Below, piece after piece: positions 35,262-47,898 of a stretch of DNA of 64,000 nucleotides. This stretch comes from Delphinus delphis (lineage: Eukaryota > Chordata > Mammalia > Artiodactyla > Delphinidae). Location: the NCBI RefSeq assembly GCF_949987515.2, contig NW_027192651.1, positions 3,534,001 to 3,598,000 of the forward strand. Direction: 5' to 3'. Under the pieces are notes generated by a model that saw nothing but the letters and a program-made list of their open reading frames with translations, was not told the DNA's origin and ran no database searches. A program made the position numbers and the translations under genes. The first letter of the stretch is position 1; each line of letters opens with the position of its first letter.

Positions 35262-36841
35262 TTGGCCAAAAAGGGCGTATGCGTTTTTTCCTGAATATAT
35301 TCAGGAAAAAACGCATACGCCCTTTTTGGCCAACCAAGCAAGCTTGCAAAGGAAATCTGCACTACAATGAAGTCTCACTTCCCCCCGGTCAAAAGGGCCA
35401 TCTGAAAAAAGTATAAAATCCAGAAAGGCAGGACAGGCCATGGAGAACTGGGAGCCTTGTTATGCTGATGGGCGGGATGTAAATTGCCAACAACCACTCG
35501 GGAGAAGTGTATGGTGTTTCCTGAAACATCTAAAAAACAAAGCAACAGAGCCTAGGGCACTTCCACTTATGGTCCTATAGCTTAGGGAAATTAAAATCAA
35601 AAAGACACAGCCACCCCAAAGTTTGGGACCCCTCCGTTTACAAGAACCTCGTTTACCGTACAAGTTCAATATCACAGAAAGTGAAAAATGGATAAAGAAC
35701 TTGTGGTACTTACGTACAATGCAGTATCACTCAGCAATGAAATCTATGTCATCAGGCCCGTAGCAGCATAATGAGTGGATTCAGGTACGATGATTCTAAC
35801 TGAAATAAGTCACACAGAAAAAGAAACATCATACGATATCACTAATACATGGAATGTAAACTTGGCTACACAGGAACTGCATTCCAAAACAGAACAGGGT
35901 CTCAAATTTAGAAAACCAACTTATGCTTGCTTAAGGGGAAAGGTGAGTTGGGGTGCTGCATAAAACCAGAGATTGAAATGAGCACAGATAAAGTTCCTTA
36001 AGTCAAATATGGAATAGACAAGAGCTACTCCTTGCTCAACGAAATGGACTCAACACCCCATATTAAACGCCTAAGAATGTACCTGACTAGTAAGTATCTT
36101 AAAACCTATGGATTGCTATGTCTCCAAAAGAGAATCAAGCGTGTGGACAGGGGCATAAACACAGCAGTGATAGGATTGGAGAGGTTTGGTGAGCAAATGA
36201 AGACCCTTTGAAATCATATTGCATGGTACCCATTCCACGGGTTTCAACTACCCAGGTTTAAGGTATTCTTCCTTCAGCTAAAACATGCATGTGGAACCTA
36301 GAGTATGATCAACCATGTGATCGGGAGATGTGTTCAAATATGTCTCAGTTTTCGTACCCTGGTACTCGGGTGCAATATTCCAGACGCTTTACTAACACTC
36401 TCCCGACTTGGCGAGTCAGTCCCTTTAACCTCCTGTTTGGCCCAGTTTGCAATTTCTGCGGAAGATGAACAGGAATAGTGAGAACCAATGAGAGACTAGC
36501 TGGAGGTGTCTGGACGGACAAATTTAACTCTCATTTCCCACCAGGAAGAGGAATTAACCAAAGGCTCAGCGTGCCGTGCCGGAACCAGATTAGGGCCTGA
36601 AGCCATCCTGCGGTGTTGCGGCCAGCTCACAAGAAAGCGAGTTGAAGAAAGGAGCTCAGGGGCACTGTAATTCACAAACCTGCAGAGTTATAAATGACAG
36701 CTATCGTCCAAAAATAGACTGAAGTAAGGCTGCCAAGAGGACTTGAAAGCAGGGCAGAATTGCAGGAAACCGATTTCAGGAGGTAGACTGGAATTGCATT
36801 GAAAGCATAGGAAAAGAGGCCTAAGGTCCACAATGATGCAC
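35262..36841 (+). repeat. Satellite copy 23 (1,580 bp)
   Basis: Perfect palindrome. Alpha unit with gtgtggacag, aacacagcag, gaggtttgg and tgaaatcat in the tail, shared with copies 16 and 25, and ttggcgagtc shared with copy 21. Confidence 0.96.
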
Positions 36842-36913
36842 TTGGCCTAAAAGGGCGTATGCGTTTTTTCCTGAATATATTCAGGAAAAAACGCATACGC
36901 CCTTTTTGGCCAA
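36842..36913. repeat. Palindrome, copy 24, one mismatch in the left arm
   Basis: A to T at 36848 (ttggcctaaaag). The right-arm partner at 36907 is unchanged. Confidence 0.95.
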
Positions 36914-38421
36914 CCAAGCAAGCTTGCAAAGGAAATCTGCACTACAATGAAGTCTCACTTACCCCTGGTCAAAAGGGCCATCTGAAAAAAGTGTAAAATC
37001 CAGAAAGGCAGGACAGGCCATGGAGAACTGGGAGCCTAGTTATGCTGATGGGCGGGATGTAAATTGCCAACAACCACTCGGGAGAAGTGTATGGTGTTTC
37101 CTGAAACATCTAAAAAACAAAGCAACAGAACCTAGGGCACTTCCACTTATGGTCCTATAGATTAGGGAAATTAAAATCAAAAAGACACAGCCACCCCAAA
37201 GTTTGGAACGGCTCTGTTTACAAGAACCTCGTTTACAGTACAAGTTCAACTTCGCAGAAAGTGAAAAATGGATAAAGAAGTTGTGGTATTTACTTACAAA
37301 GCAATATCACTCAGCAATGAAATCTGTGTCATCAGGCACTTAGCAGCACAATGAGTGGATTCAGGTATGATGATTCTAACTGAAATAAGTCACACAGAAA
37401 AAGAAACATCATAAGATATCAGTAATACACGGAATGTAAACTTGGCTACACAGGAACTAAATTAAAGAACAGAACAGGGTCTCAAATTTAGAAAACCAAC
37501 TTATGCTTGCTTAAGGGGAAAGGTGAGTTGGGGTGCTGCATAAAACCAGAGATTGAAATGAGCACAGATAAAGTTCCTTAAGCCAAATATGGAATAGACA
37601 AGAGCTACTCCTTGCTCAACGAAATGGACTCAACACCGCATATTAAACGCCTAAGAATGTACCTAACTAGTAAGTATCTTAAAACCTATGGATTGCTATG
37701 TCTCCGAAAGAGAATCAAGCATGTGTACAGGGGCATAAACGCAGCAGTGATAGGATTGGAGAGGTTCGGTGAGCAAATGAAGACCCTTTGAAGTCATATT
37801 GCATGGTACCCATTCCACGGGTTTCAACTACCCAGGTTTAAGGTATTCTTCCTTCAGCTAAAACATGCATGTGGAACCTAGAGTATGATCAACCATGTGA
37901 TCGGGAGACGTGTTCAAATATGTCTCAGTTTTCGTACCCTGGTACTCGGGTGCAACATTCCAGGCGCTTTACTAACACTCTCCCCACTTGGAGAGTCAGC
38001 GCCTTTAACCTCCTGTTTGGCCCAGTTTGCAATTTCTGCGGAAGATGAACAGGAATAGCGAGAACCAATGAGAGGCTAGCTGGAGGTGTCTGGACGGGCA
38101 AATTTAACTCTCATTTCCCACCAGGAAGAGGAAATAACCAAAGGCTCAGCGTGCCGTACCAGAACCAGACTAGGGCCTGAAGCCATCCTGCGGTGTTGCG
38201 GCCAGCTCAAAAGAAAGCGAGTTGAAGAAAGGAGCTCAGGGGCACTGTAATTCACAAACCTGCAGAGTTATAAATGACAGCTATCGTCCAAAAATAGACT
38301 GAAGTAAGGCTGCCAAGAGGACTTGAAAGCGGGGCAGAATTGCAGGAAACCGATTTCAGGAGGTAGACTGGAATTGCATTGAAAGCATAGGAAAAGAGGC
38401 AGAACGTCCACAATGATGCAC
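36842..38421 (+). repeat. Satellite copy 24 (1,580 bp)
   Basis: The palindrome carries the only left-arm single change in the window (36848). Beta unit with gcctagttatg (37034), aattaaagaac (37461) and ggcccagtttg. Confidence 0.96.
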
Positions 38422-40001
38422 TTGGCCAAAAAGGGCGTATGCGTTTTTTCCTGAATATATTCAGGAAAAAACGCATACGCCCTTTTTGGCCAACCAAGCA
38501 AGCTTGCAAAGGAAATCTGCACTACAATGAAGTCTCACTTCCCCCCGGTCAAAAGGGCCATCTGAAAAAAGTATAAAATCCAGAAAGGCAGGACAGGCCA
38601 TGGAGAACTGGGAGCCTTGTTATGCTGGTGGGCGGGATGTAAATTGCCAACAACCACTCGGGAGAAGTGTATGGTGTTTCCTGAAACATCTAAAAAACAA
38701 AGCAACAGAGCCTAGGGCACTTCCACTTATGGTCCTATAGCTTAGGGAAATTAAAATCAAAAAGACACAGCCACCCCAAAGTTTGGGACCCCTCCGTTTA
38801 CAAGAACCTCGTTTACCGTACAAGTTCAATATCACAGAAAGTGAAAAATGGATAAAGAACTTGTGGTACTTACGTACAATGCAGTATCACTCAGCAATGA
38901 AATCTATGTCATCAGGCCCGTAGCAGCATAATGAGTGGATTCAGGTACGATGATTCTAACTGAAATAAGTCACACAGAAAAAGAAACATCATACGATATC
39001 ACTAATACATGGAATGTAAACTTGGCTACACAGGAACTGCATTCCAAAACAGAACAGGGTCTCAAATTTAGAAAACCAACTTATGCTTGCTTAAGGGGAA
39101 AGGTGAGTTGGGGTGCTGCATAAAACCAGAGATTGAAATGAGCACAGATAAAGTTCCTTAAGTCAAATATGGAATAGACAAGAGCTACTCCTTGCTCAAC
39201 GAAATGGACTCAACACCCCATATTAAACGCCTAAGAATGTACCTGACTAGTAAGTATCTTAAAACCTATGGATTGCTATGTCTCCAAAAGAGAATCAAGC
39301 GTGTGGACAGGGGCATAAACACAGCAGTGATAGGATTGGAGAGGTTTGGTGAGCAAATGAAGACCCTTTGAAATCATATTGCATGGTACCCATTCCACGG
39401 GTTTCAACTACCCAGGTTTAAGGTATTCTTCCTTCAGCTAAAACATGCATGTGGAACCTAGAGTATGATCAACCATGTGATCGGGAGATGTGTTCAAATA
39501 TGTCTCAGTTTTCGTACCCTGGTACTCGGGTGCAATATTCCAGACGCTTTACTAACACTCTCCCGACTTGGAGAGTCAGTCCCTTTAACCTCCTGTTTGG
39601 CCCAGTTTGCAATTTCTGCGGAAGATGAACAGGAATAGTGAGAACCAATGAGAGACTAGCTGGAGGTGTCTGGACGGACAAATTTAACTCTCATTTCCCA
39701 CCAGGAAGAGGAATTAACCAAAGGCTCAGCGTGCCGTGCCGGAACCAGATTAGGGCCTGAAGCCATCCTGCGGTGTTGCGGCCAGCTCACAAGAAAGCGA
39801 GTTGAAGAAAGGAGCTCAGGGGCACTGTAATTCACAAACCTGCAGAGTTATAAATGACAGCTATCGTCCAAAAATAGACTGAAGTAAGGCTGCCAAGAGG
39901 ACTTGAAAGCAGGGCAGAATTGCAGGAAACCGATTTCAGGAGGTAGACTGGAATTGCATTGAAAGCATAGGAAAAGAGGCCTAAGGTCCACAATGATGCA
40001 C
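38422..40001 (+). repeat. Satellite copy 25 (1,580 bp)
   Basis: Perfect palindrome. Alpha unit, with gctggtgggcgg (38625) as a private change. Tail as in copy 23 except ttggagagtc. Confidence 0.96.
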
Positions 40002-41581
40002 TTGGCCAAAAAGGGCGTATGCGTTTTTTCCTGAATATATTCAGGAAAAAACGCATACGCCCTTTTTGGCCAACCAAGCAAGCTTGCAAAGGAAATCTGC
40101 ACTACAATGAAGTCTCACTTACCCCTGGTCAAAAGGGCCATCTGAAAAAAGTGTAAAATCCAGAAAGGCAGGACAGGCCATGGAGAACTGGGAGCCTTGT
40201 TATGCTGATGGGCGGGATGTAAATTGCCAACAACCACTCGGGAGAAGTGTATGGTGTTTCCTGAAACATCTAAAAAACAAAGCAACAGAACCTAGGGCAC
40301 TTCCACTTATGGTCCTATAGATTAGGGAAATTAAAATCAAAAAGACACAGCCACCCCAAAGTTTGGAACGGCTCTGTTTACAAGAACCTCGTTTACAGTA
40401 CAAGTTCAACTTCGCAGAAAGTGAAAAATGGATAAAGAAGTTGTGGTATTTACTTACAAAGCAATATCACTCAGCAATGAAATCTGTGTCATCAGGCACT
40501 TAGCAGCACAATGAGTGGATTCAGGTATGATGATTCTAACTGAAATAAGTCACACAGAAAAAGAAACATCATAAGATATCAGTAATACACGGAATGTAAA
40601 CTTGGCTACACAGGAACTAAATTACAGAACAGAACAGGGTCTCAAATTTAGAAAACCAACTTATGCTTGCTTAAGGGGAAAGGTGAGTTGGGGTGCTGCA
40701 TAAAACCAGAGATTGAAATGAGCACAGATAAAGTTCCTTAAGCCAAATATGGAATAGACAAGAGCTACTCCTTGCTCAACGAAATGGACTCAACACCGCA
40801 TATTAAACGCCTAAGAATGTACCTAACTAGTAAGTATCTTAAAACCTATGGATTGCTATGTCTCCGAAAGAGAATCAAGCATGTGTACAGGGGCATAAAC
40901 GCAGCAGTGATAGGATTGGAGAGGTTCGGTGAGCAAATGAAGACCCTTTGAAGTCATATTGCATGGTACCCATTCCACGGGTTTCAACTACCCAGGTTTA
41001 AGGTATTCTTCCTTCAGCTAAAACATGCATGTGGAACCTAGAGTATGATCAACCATGTGATCGGGAGACGTGTTCAAATATGTCTCAGTTTTCGTACCCT
41101 GGTACTCGGGTGCAACATTCCAGGCGCTTTACTAACACTCTCCCCACTTGGAGAGTCAGCGCCTTTAACCTCCTGTTTGGCACAGTTTGCAATTTCTGCG
41201 GAAGATGAACAGGAATAGCGAGAACCAATGAGAGGCTAGCTGGAGGTGTCTGGACGGGCAAATTTAACTCTCATTTCCCACCAGGAAGAGGAAATAACCA
41301 AAGGCTCAGCGTGCCGTACCAGAACCAGACTAGGGCCTGAAGCCATCCTGCGGTGTTGCGGCCAGCTCAAAAGAAAGCGAGTTGAAGAAAGGAGCTCAGG
41401 GGCACTGTAATTCACAAACCTGCAGAGTTATAAATGACAGCTATCGTCCAAAAATAGACTGAAGTAAGGCTGCCAAGAGGACTTGAAAGCGGGGCAGAAT
41501 TGCAGGAAACCGATTTCAGGAGGTAGACTGGAATTGCATTGAAAGCATAGGAAAAGAGGCAGAACGTCCACAATGATGCAC
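40002..41581 (+). repeat. Satellite copy 26 (1,580 bp)
   Basis: Perfect palindrome. Last beta unit of the 3,160-bp dimer array. The tail has ggcacagtttg, as in copies 20 and 22. Confidence 0.96.
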
Positions 41582-43162
41582 TTGGCCAAAAAGGGCGTAT
41601 GCGTTTTTTCCTGAATATATTCAGGAAAAAACGCATACGCCCTTTTTGGCCAACCAAGCAAGCTTGCAAAGGAAATCTGCACTACAATGAAGTCTCACTT
41701 CCCCCCGGTCAAAAGGGCCATCTGAAAAAAGTATAAAATCCAGAAAGGCAGGACAGGCCATGGAGAACTGGGAGCCTTGTTATGCTGATGGGCGGGATGT
41801 AAATTGCCAACAGACACTCAGGGAGAAGTGTATGGTGTTTTCTGAAACATCTAAAAAACAATGCAACAGAGCCTAGGGCACTGCCACTTATGGTCCTATA
41901 GCTTAGGGAAATTAAAATCAAAAAGACACAGCCACCCCAAAGTTTGGGATGCCTCTGTTTACAAGAACCTCGTTTACAGTACAAGTTCAACATCGCAGAA
42001 AGTGAAAAATGGATAAAGAAGTTTTGGTATTTACTGACAAAGCAATATCACGCAGCAATGAAATCTATGTCATCAGGCCCTTAGCAGCACAATGAGTGGA
42101 TTCAGGTATGATGATTCTAACTGATATAAGTCACACAGAAAAAGAAACATCATAAGATATCACTAATACACGGAATGGAAACTTCGCTACACAGGAACTG
42201 CATTCCAGAACAGAACAGGGTCTCAAATTTAGAAAACGAACTTATGCTTGCTTAAGGGGAAAGGTGAGTTGGGGTGCTGCATAAAACCAGAGATTGAAAT
42301 GAGCACAGATAAAGTTCCTTAAGCCAAATATGGAATAGACAAGAGCTACTCCTTGCTCAACGAAATGGACTCAACACCGCATATTAAACGCCTAAGAATG
42401 TACCTGACTAGTAAGTATCTTAAAACCTATGGATTGCTATGTCTCCGAAAGAGAATCAAGCATGTGTACAGGGGCATAAACGCAGCAGTGATAGGATTGG
42501 AGAGGTTCGGTGAGCATATGAAGACCCTTTGAAGTCATATTGCATGGTACCCATTCCACGGGTCTCAACTCTCCAGGTTTAAGGTATTCTTCCTTCAGCT
42601 AAAACATGCATGTGGAACCCAGAGTATGATCAACCATGTGAACGGGAGACGTGTTCAAATATGTCTCAGTTTTCCTCCCCTGGTACTCGGGTGCAACATT
42701 CCAGACGCTTTACTAACACTCTCCCCACTTGGAGAGTCAGCGCCTTTAACCTCCTGTTTGGCCCAGTTTGCAATTTCTGCGGAAGATGAACAGGAATAGC
42801 GAGAACCAGTGAGAGGCTAGCTGGAGGTGTCTGGACGGGCAAATTTAACTCTCATTTCCCACCCGGAAGAGGAATTAACCAAAGGCTCAGCGTGCCGTGC
42901 CGGAACCAGATTAGGGCCTGAAGCCATCCTGCGGTGTTGCGGCCAGGTCACAAGAAAGCGAGTTGAAGAAAGGAGCTCAGGGGCACTGTAATTCACAAAC
43001 CTGCAGAGTTATAAATGACAGCTATCGTCCAAAAATAGACTGAAGTAAGGCTGCCAAGAGGACTTGAAAGCGGGGCAGAATTGCAGGAAACCGATTTCAG
43101 GAGGTAGACTGGAATTGCATTGAAAGCATAGGAAAAGAGGCAGAACGTCCACAATGATGCAC
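41582..43162 (+). repeat. Satellite copy 27 (1,581 bp), edge of the dimer array
   Basis: Perfect palindrome. It starts as an alpha dimer unit (gtataaaatcc), then switches near 41811 to a gamma head with a one-base insertion (cactcagggag). Many private changes: tgttttctg, caatgcaac, tactgacaaag, cacgcagc, ctgatataag, cttcgctac and cacccggaag. Confidence 0.96.
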
Positions 43163-44740
43163 TTGGCCAAAAAGGGCGTATGCGTTTTTTCCTGAATATA
43201 TTCAGGAAAAAACGCATACGCCCTTTTTGGCCAACCAAGCAAGCTTGCAAAGGAAATCTGCACTACAATGAAGTCTCACTTCCCCCCGGTCAAAAGGGCC
43301 ATCTGAAAAAAGTGTAAAATCCAGAAAGGCAACAGGCCATTGAGAACTGGGAGCCTTGTTATGCTGATGGGCGGGATGTAAATTGCCAACAGACACTGAG
43401 GAGAAGTGTATGGTGTTTCCTGAAACATCTAAAAAACAAAGCAACAGAGCCTAGGGCACTGCCACTTATGGTCCTATAGCTTAGGGAAATTAAAATCAAA
43501 AAGACACAGCCACCCCAAAGTTTGGGACGCCTCTGTTTACAAGAACCTCGTTTACAGTACAAGTTCAACATCGCAGAAATTGAAAAATGGATAAAGAAGT
43601 TGTGGTATTTACTTACAAAGCAATATCACTCAGCAATGAAATCTGTGTCATCAGGTCCTTAGCAGCACAATGAGTGGATTCAGGTATGATGATTCTAACT
43701 GAAATAAGTCACACAGAAAAAGAAACATCATAAGATATCAGTAATACACGGAATGTAAACTTGGCTACACAGGAACTGAATTACAGAACAGAACAGGGTC
43801 TCAAATTTAGAAAACCAACTTATGCTTGCTTAAGGGGAAAGGTGAGTTGGGGTGCTGCATAAAACCAGAGATTGAAATGAGCACAGATAAAGTTCCTTAA
43901 GTCAAATATGGAATAGACAAGAGCTACTCCTTGCTCAACGAAATGGACTCAACACCGCATATTAAACGCCTAAGAATGTACCTGACTAGTAAGTATCTTA
44001 AAACCTATGGATTCCTATGTCTCCAAAAGAGAATCAAGCGTGTGTACAGGGGCATAAACGCAGCAGTGATAGGATTGGAGAGGTTCGGTGAGCAAATGAA
44101 GACCCTTTGAAGTCATATTGCATGGTACCCATTACACGGGTCTCAGCTCTCCAGGTTTAAGGTATTCTTCCTTCAGCTAAAACATGCATGTGGAACCCAG
44201 AGTATGATCAACCATGTGAACGGGAGACGTGTTCAAATATGTCTCAGTTTTCGTACCCTGGTACTCGGGTGCAACATTCCAGACGCTTTACTAACACTCT
44301 CCCGACTTGGAGAGTCAGTCCCTTTAACCTCCTGTTTGGCCCAGTTTGCAATTTCTGCGGAAGATGAACAGGAATAGCGAGAACCAATGAGAGGCTAGCT
44401 GGAGGTGTCTGGACGGGCAAATTTAACTCTCATTTCCCACCAGGAAGAGGAAATAACCAAAGGCTCAGCATGCCGTGCCGGAACCAGATTAGGGCCTGAA
44501 GCCATCCTGCGGTGTTGCGGCAAGGTCACAAGAAAGCGAGTTGAAGAAAGGAGCTCAGGGGCACTGTAATTCACAAACCTGCAGAGTTATAAATGACAGC
44601 TATCGTCCAAAAATAGACTGAAGTAAGGCTGCCAAGAGGACTTGAAAGCGGGGCAGAATTGCAGGAAACCGATTTCAGGAGGTAGACTGGAATTGCATTG
44701 AAAGCATAGGAAAAGAGGCAGAACGTCCACAATGATGCAC
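43163..44740 (+). repeat. Satellite copy 28 (1,578 bp)
   Basis: Perfect palindrome. A two-base deletion in the L1 part changes ggcaggacagg to ggcaacagg (43328), with ccattgag close by. Gamma head. The tail has attcctatg (44012), gtctcagctctcc (44140) and gcggcaagg (44516). Confidence 0.96.
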
Positions 44741-46319
44741 TTGGCCAAAAAGGGCGTATGCGTTTTTTCCTGAATATATTCAGGAAAAAACGCATACGCC
44801 CTTTTTGGCCAACCAAGCAAGCTTGCAAAGGAAATCTGCACTACAATGAAGTCTCACTTCCCCCCGGTCAAAAGGGCCATCTGAAAAATGGGTAAAATCC
44901 AGAAAGGCAGGACAGGCCATGGAGAACTGGGAGCCTTGTTATGCTGATGGGCGGGATGTAAATTGCCAACAACCACTCGGGAGAAGTGTATGGTGTTTCC
45001 TGAAACATCTAAAAAACAAAGCAACAGAGCCTAGGGCACTTCCACTTATGGTCCTATAGCTTAGGGAAATTAAAATCAAAAAGACACAGCCACCCCAAAG
45101 TTTGGGACGCCTCCGTTTACAAGAACCTCGTTTACCGTACAAGTTCAATATCACAGAAAGTGAAAAATGGATAAAGAACTTGTGGTACTTACGTACAATG
45201 CAGTATCACTCAGCAATGAAATCTATGTCATCAGGCCCGTAGCAGCATAATGAGTGGATTCAGGTACGATGATTCTAACTGAAATAAGTCACACAGAAAA
45301 AGAAACATCATAAGATATCACTAATACACGGAATGTAACCTTGGCTACACAGGAATTGCATTCCAAAACAGAACAGGGTCTCAAATTTAGAAAACCAACT
45401 TATGCTTGCTTAAGGGGAAAGGTGAGTTGGGGTGCTGCATAAAACCAGAGATTGAAATGAGCACAGATAAAGTTCCTTAAGCCAAATATGGAATAGACAA
45501 GAGCTACTCCTTGCTCAACGAAATGGACTCAACACCCCATATTAAACGCCTAAGAATGTACCTGACTAGTAAGTATCTTAAAACCTATGGATTGCTATGT
45601 CTCCGAAAGAGAATCAAGCATGTGTACAGGGGCATAAATGCAGCAGTGATAGGATTGGAGAGGTTCAGTGAGCAAATGAAGACCCTTTGAAGTCATATTG
45701 CATGGTACCCATTCCACGGGTTTCAACTACCCAGGTTTTAGGTATTCTTCCTTCAGCTAAAACATGCATGTGGAACCCAAGTATGATCAACAATGTGAAT
45801 GGGAGACGTGTTCAAATATGTCTCAGTTTTCCTCCACTGGTACTCGGGTGCAACATTCCAGACGCTTTACTAACACTCTCCCCACTTGGAAAGTCAGCGC
45901 CTTTAACATCCTGTTTGGCCCAGTTTGCAATTTCTGCGGAAGATGAACAGGAATAGCGAGAACCAATGAGAGACTAGCTGGAGGTGTCTGGACGGGCAAA
46001 TTTAACTCTCATTTCCCACCAGGAAGAGGAAATAACCAAAGGCTCAGCGTGCCGTGCCGGAACCAGATTAGGGCCTGAAGCCATCCTGCGGTGTTGCGGC
46101 CAGGTCACAAGAAAGCGAGTTGAAGAAAGGAGCTCAGGGGCACTGTAATTCACAAACCTGCAGAGTTATAAATGACAGCTATCGTCCAAAAATAGACTGA
46201 AGTAAGGCTGCCAAGAGGACTTGAAAGCGGGGCAGAATTGCAGGAAACCGATTTCAGGAGGTAGACTGGAATTGCATTGAAAGCATAGGAAAAGAGGCAG
46301 AACGTCCACAATGATGCAC
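44741..46319 (+). repeat. Satellite copy 29 (1,579 bp)
   Basis: Perfect palindrome. Alpha head with gaaaaatgggtaaaatcc (44883), gtaaccttgg (45335) and ggaattgcattcc (45352). The tail has ttcagtgagc, caacaatgtgaatggg, cctccactgg, ttggaaagtc and aacatcctg. One of the more divergent copies. Confidence 0.96.
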
Positions 46320-47898
46320 TTGGCCAAAAAGGGCGTATGCGTTTTTTCCTGAATATATTCAGGAAAAAACGCATACGCCCTTTTTGGCCAACCAAGCAGG
46401 CTTGCAAAGGAAATCTGCACTACAATGAAGTCTCACTTCCCCCCGGTCAAAAGGGCCATCTGAAAAAAGTGTAAAATCCAGAAAGTCAGGACAGGCCATG
46501 GAGAACTGAGAGCCTTGTTATGCTGAAGGGCAGGATGTAAATTGCCAACAAACACTCGGGAGAAGTGTATGGTGTTTCCTGAAACATCTAAAAAACAAAG
46601 CAAGAGAGCCTAGGGCACTTCCACTTATGGTCCTATAGCTTAGGGAATTTAAAATCAAAAAGACACAGCCACCCCAAAGTTTCGAACGGCTCTGTTTACA
46701 AGAACCTCGTTTACAGTACAAGTTCAACATCGCAGAAAGTGAAAAATGGATAAAGAACTTGTGGTACTTACGTACAATGCAGTATCACTCAGCAATGAAA
46801 TCTATGTCATCAAGCCCGTAGCAGCATAATGAGTGGATTCAGCTACGATGATTCTAACTGAAATAAGTCACACAGAAAAAGAAACATCATAAGATATCAG
46901 TAATACAAGGAATGTAAACTTGGCTACACAGGAACTGAATTACAGAACAGAACAGGGTCTCAAATTTAGAAAACCAACTTATGCTTGCTTAAGGGGAAAG
47001 GTGAGTTGGGGTGCTGCATAAAACCAGAGATTGAAATGAGCACAGATAAAGTTCCTTAAGCCAAATATGGAATAGACAAGAGCTACTCCTTGCTCAACGA
47101 AATGGACTCAAAACCCCATATTAAATGCCTAAGAATGTACCTGACTAGTAAGTATCTTAAAACCTATGGATTGCTATGCCTCCAAAAGAGAATAAAGCAT
47201 GTGTACAGGGGCATAAACGCAGCAGTGATAGGATTGGAGAGGTTCGGTGAGCAAATGAAGACCCTTTGAAGTCATATTGCATGGTACCCATTACACGGGT
47301 CTCAACTCTCCAGGTTTAAGGTATTCTTCCTTCAGCTAAAACATGCATGTGGAACCCAGAGTATGATCAACCATGTGAACGGGAGACGTGTTCAAATATG
47401 TCTCAGTTTTCCTCCCCTGGTACTCGGGTGCAACATTCCAGACGCTTTACTAACTCTCTCCCCACTTGGAGAGTCAGCGCCTTTAACCTCCTGTTTGGCA
47501 TAGTTTGCAATTTCTGCGGAAGATGAACAGGAATAGCGAGAACCAATGAGAGGCTAGCTGGAGGTGTCTGGACGGGCAAATTTAACTCTCATTTCCCACC
47601 AGGAAGAGGAAATAACCAAAGGCTCAGCGTGCCGTACTGGAACCAGATTAGGGCCTGAAGCCATCCTGCGGTGTTGCGGCCAGCTCAAAAGAAAGCGAGT
47701 TGAAGAAAGAGCTCAGGGGCACTGTAATTCACAAACCTGCAGAGTTATAAATGACAGCTATCGTCCCAAAATATACTGAAGTAAGTCTGCCAAGAGGACT
47801 TGAAAGCGGAGCAGAATTGCAGGAAACCGATTTCAGGAGGTAGACTGGAATTGCATTGAAAGCATAGGAAAAGAGGCAGAACGTCCACAATGATGCAC
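46320..47898 (+). repeat. Satellite copy 30 (1,579 bp), mosaic
   Basis: Perfect palindrome, then gcaggcttgc. Beta head with tttcgaacgg. An alpha tract (aacttgtggtacttacg to cagcataatgag) starts after 46735 and ends before 46899. Further private changes include aaaacccc, taaatgcc, tatgcctcc, ggcatag and gaagaaagagctc. Confidence 0.96.

Larger units (their letters stand above)
30522..41812 (+). repeat. Dimeric higher-order array, exact 3,160-bp period (copies 20-26 plus head of 27)
   Basis: Palindrome starts 30522, 33682, 36842 and 40002 are exactly 3,160 bp apart, as are 32102, 35262, 38422 and 41582. Even copies are beta type (cttagcagcac, caggcgc, gtaccagaac); odd copies are alpha type (acccctccg, gtataaaatcc) with gaggcctaagg before the next palindrome. 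Units differ by only a handful of bases, so amplification is recent. The right edge is inside copy 27, between the shared gtataaaatcc (41731) and the first foreign variant cagacactcaggg (about 41811). Confidence 0.9.
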
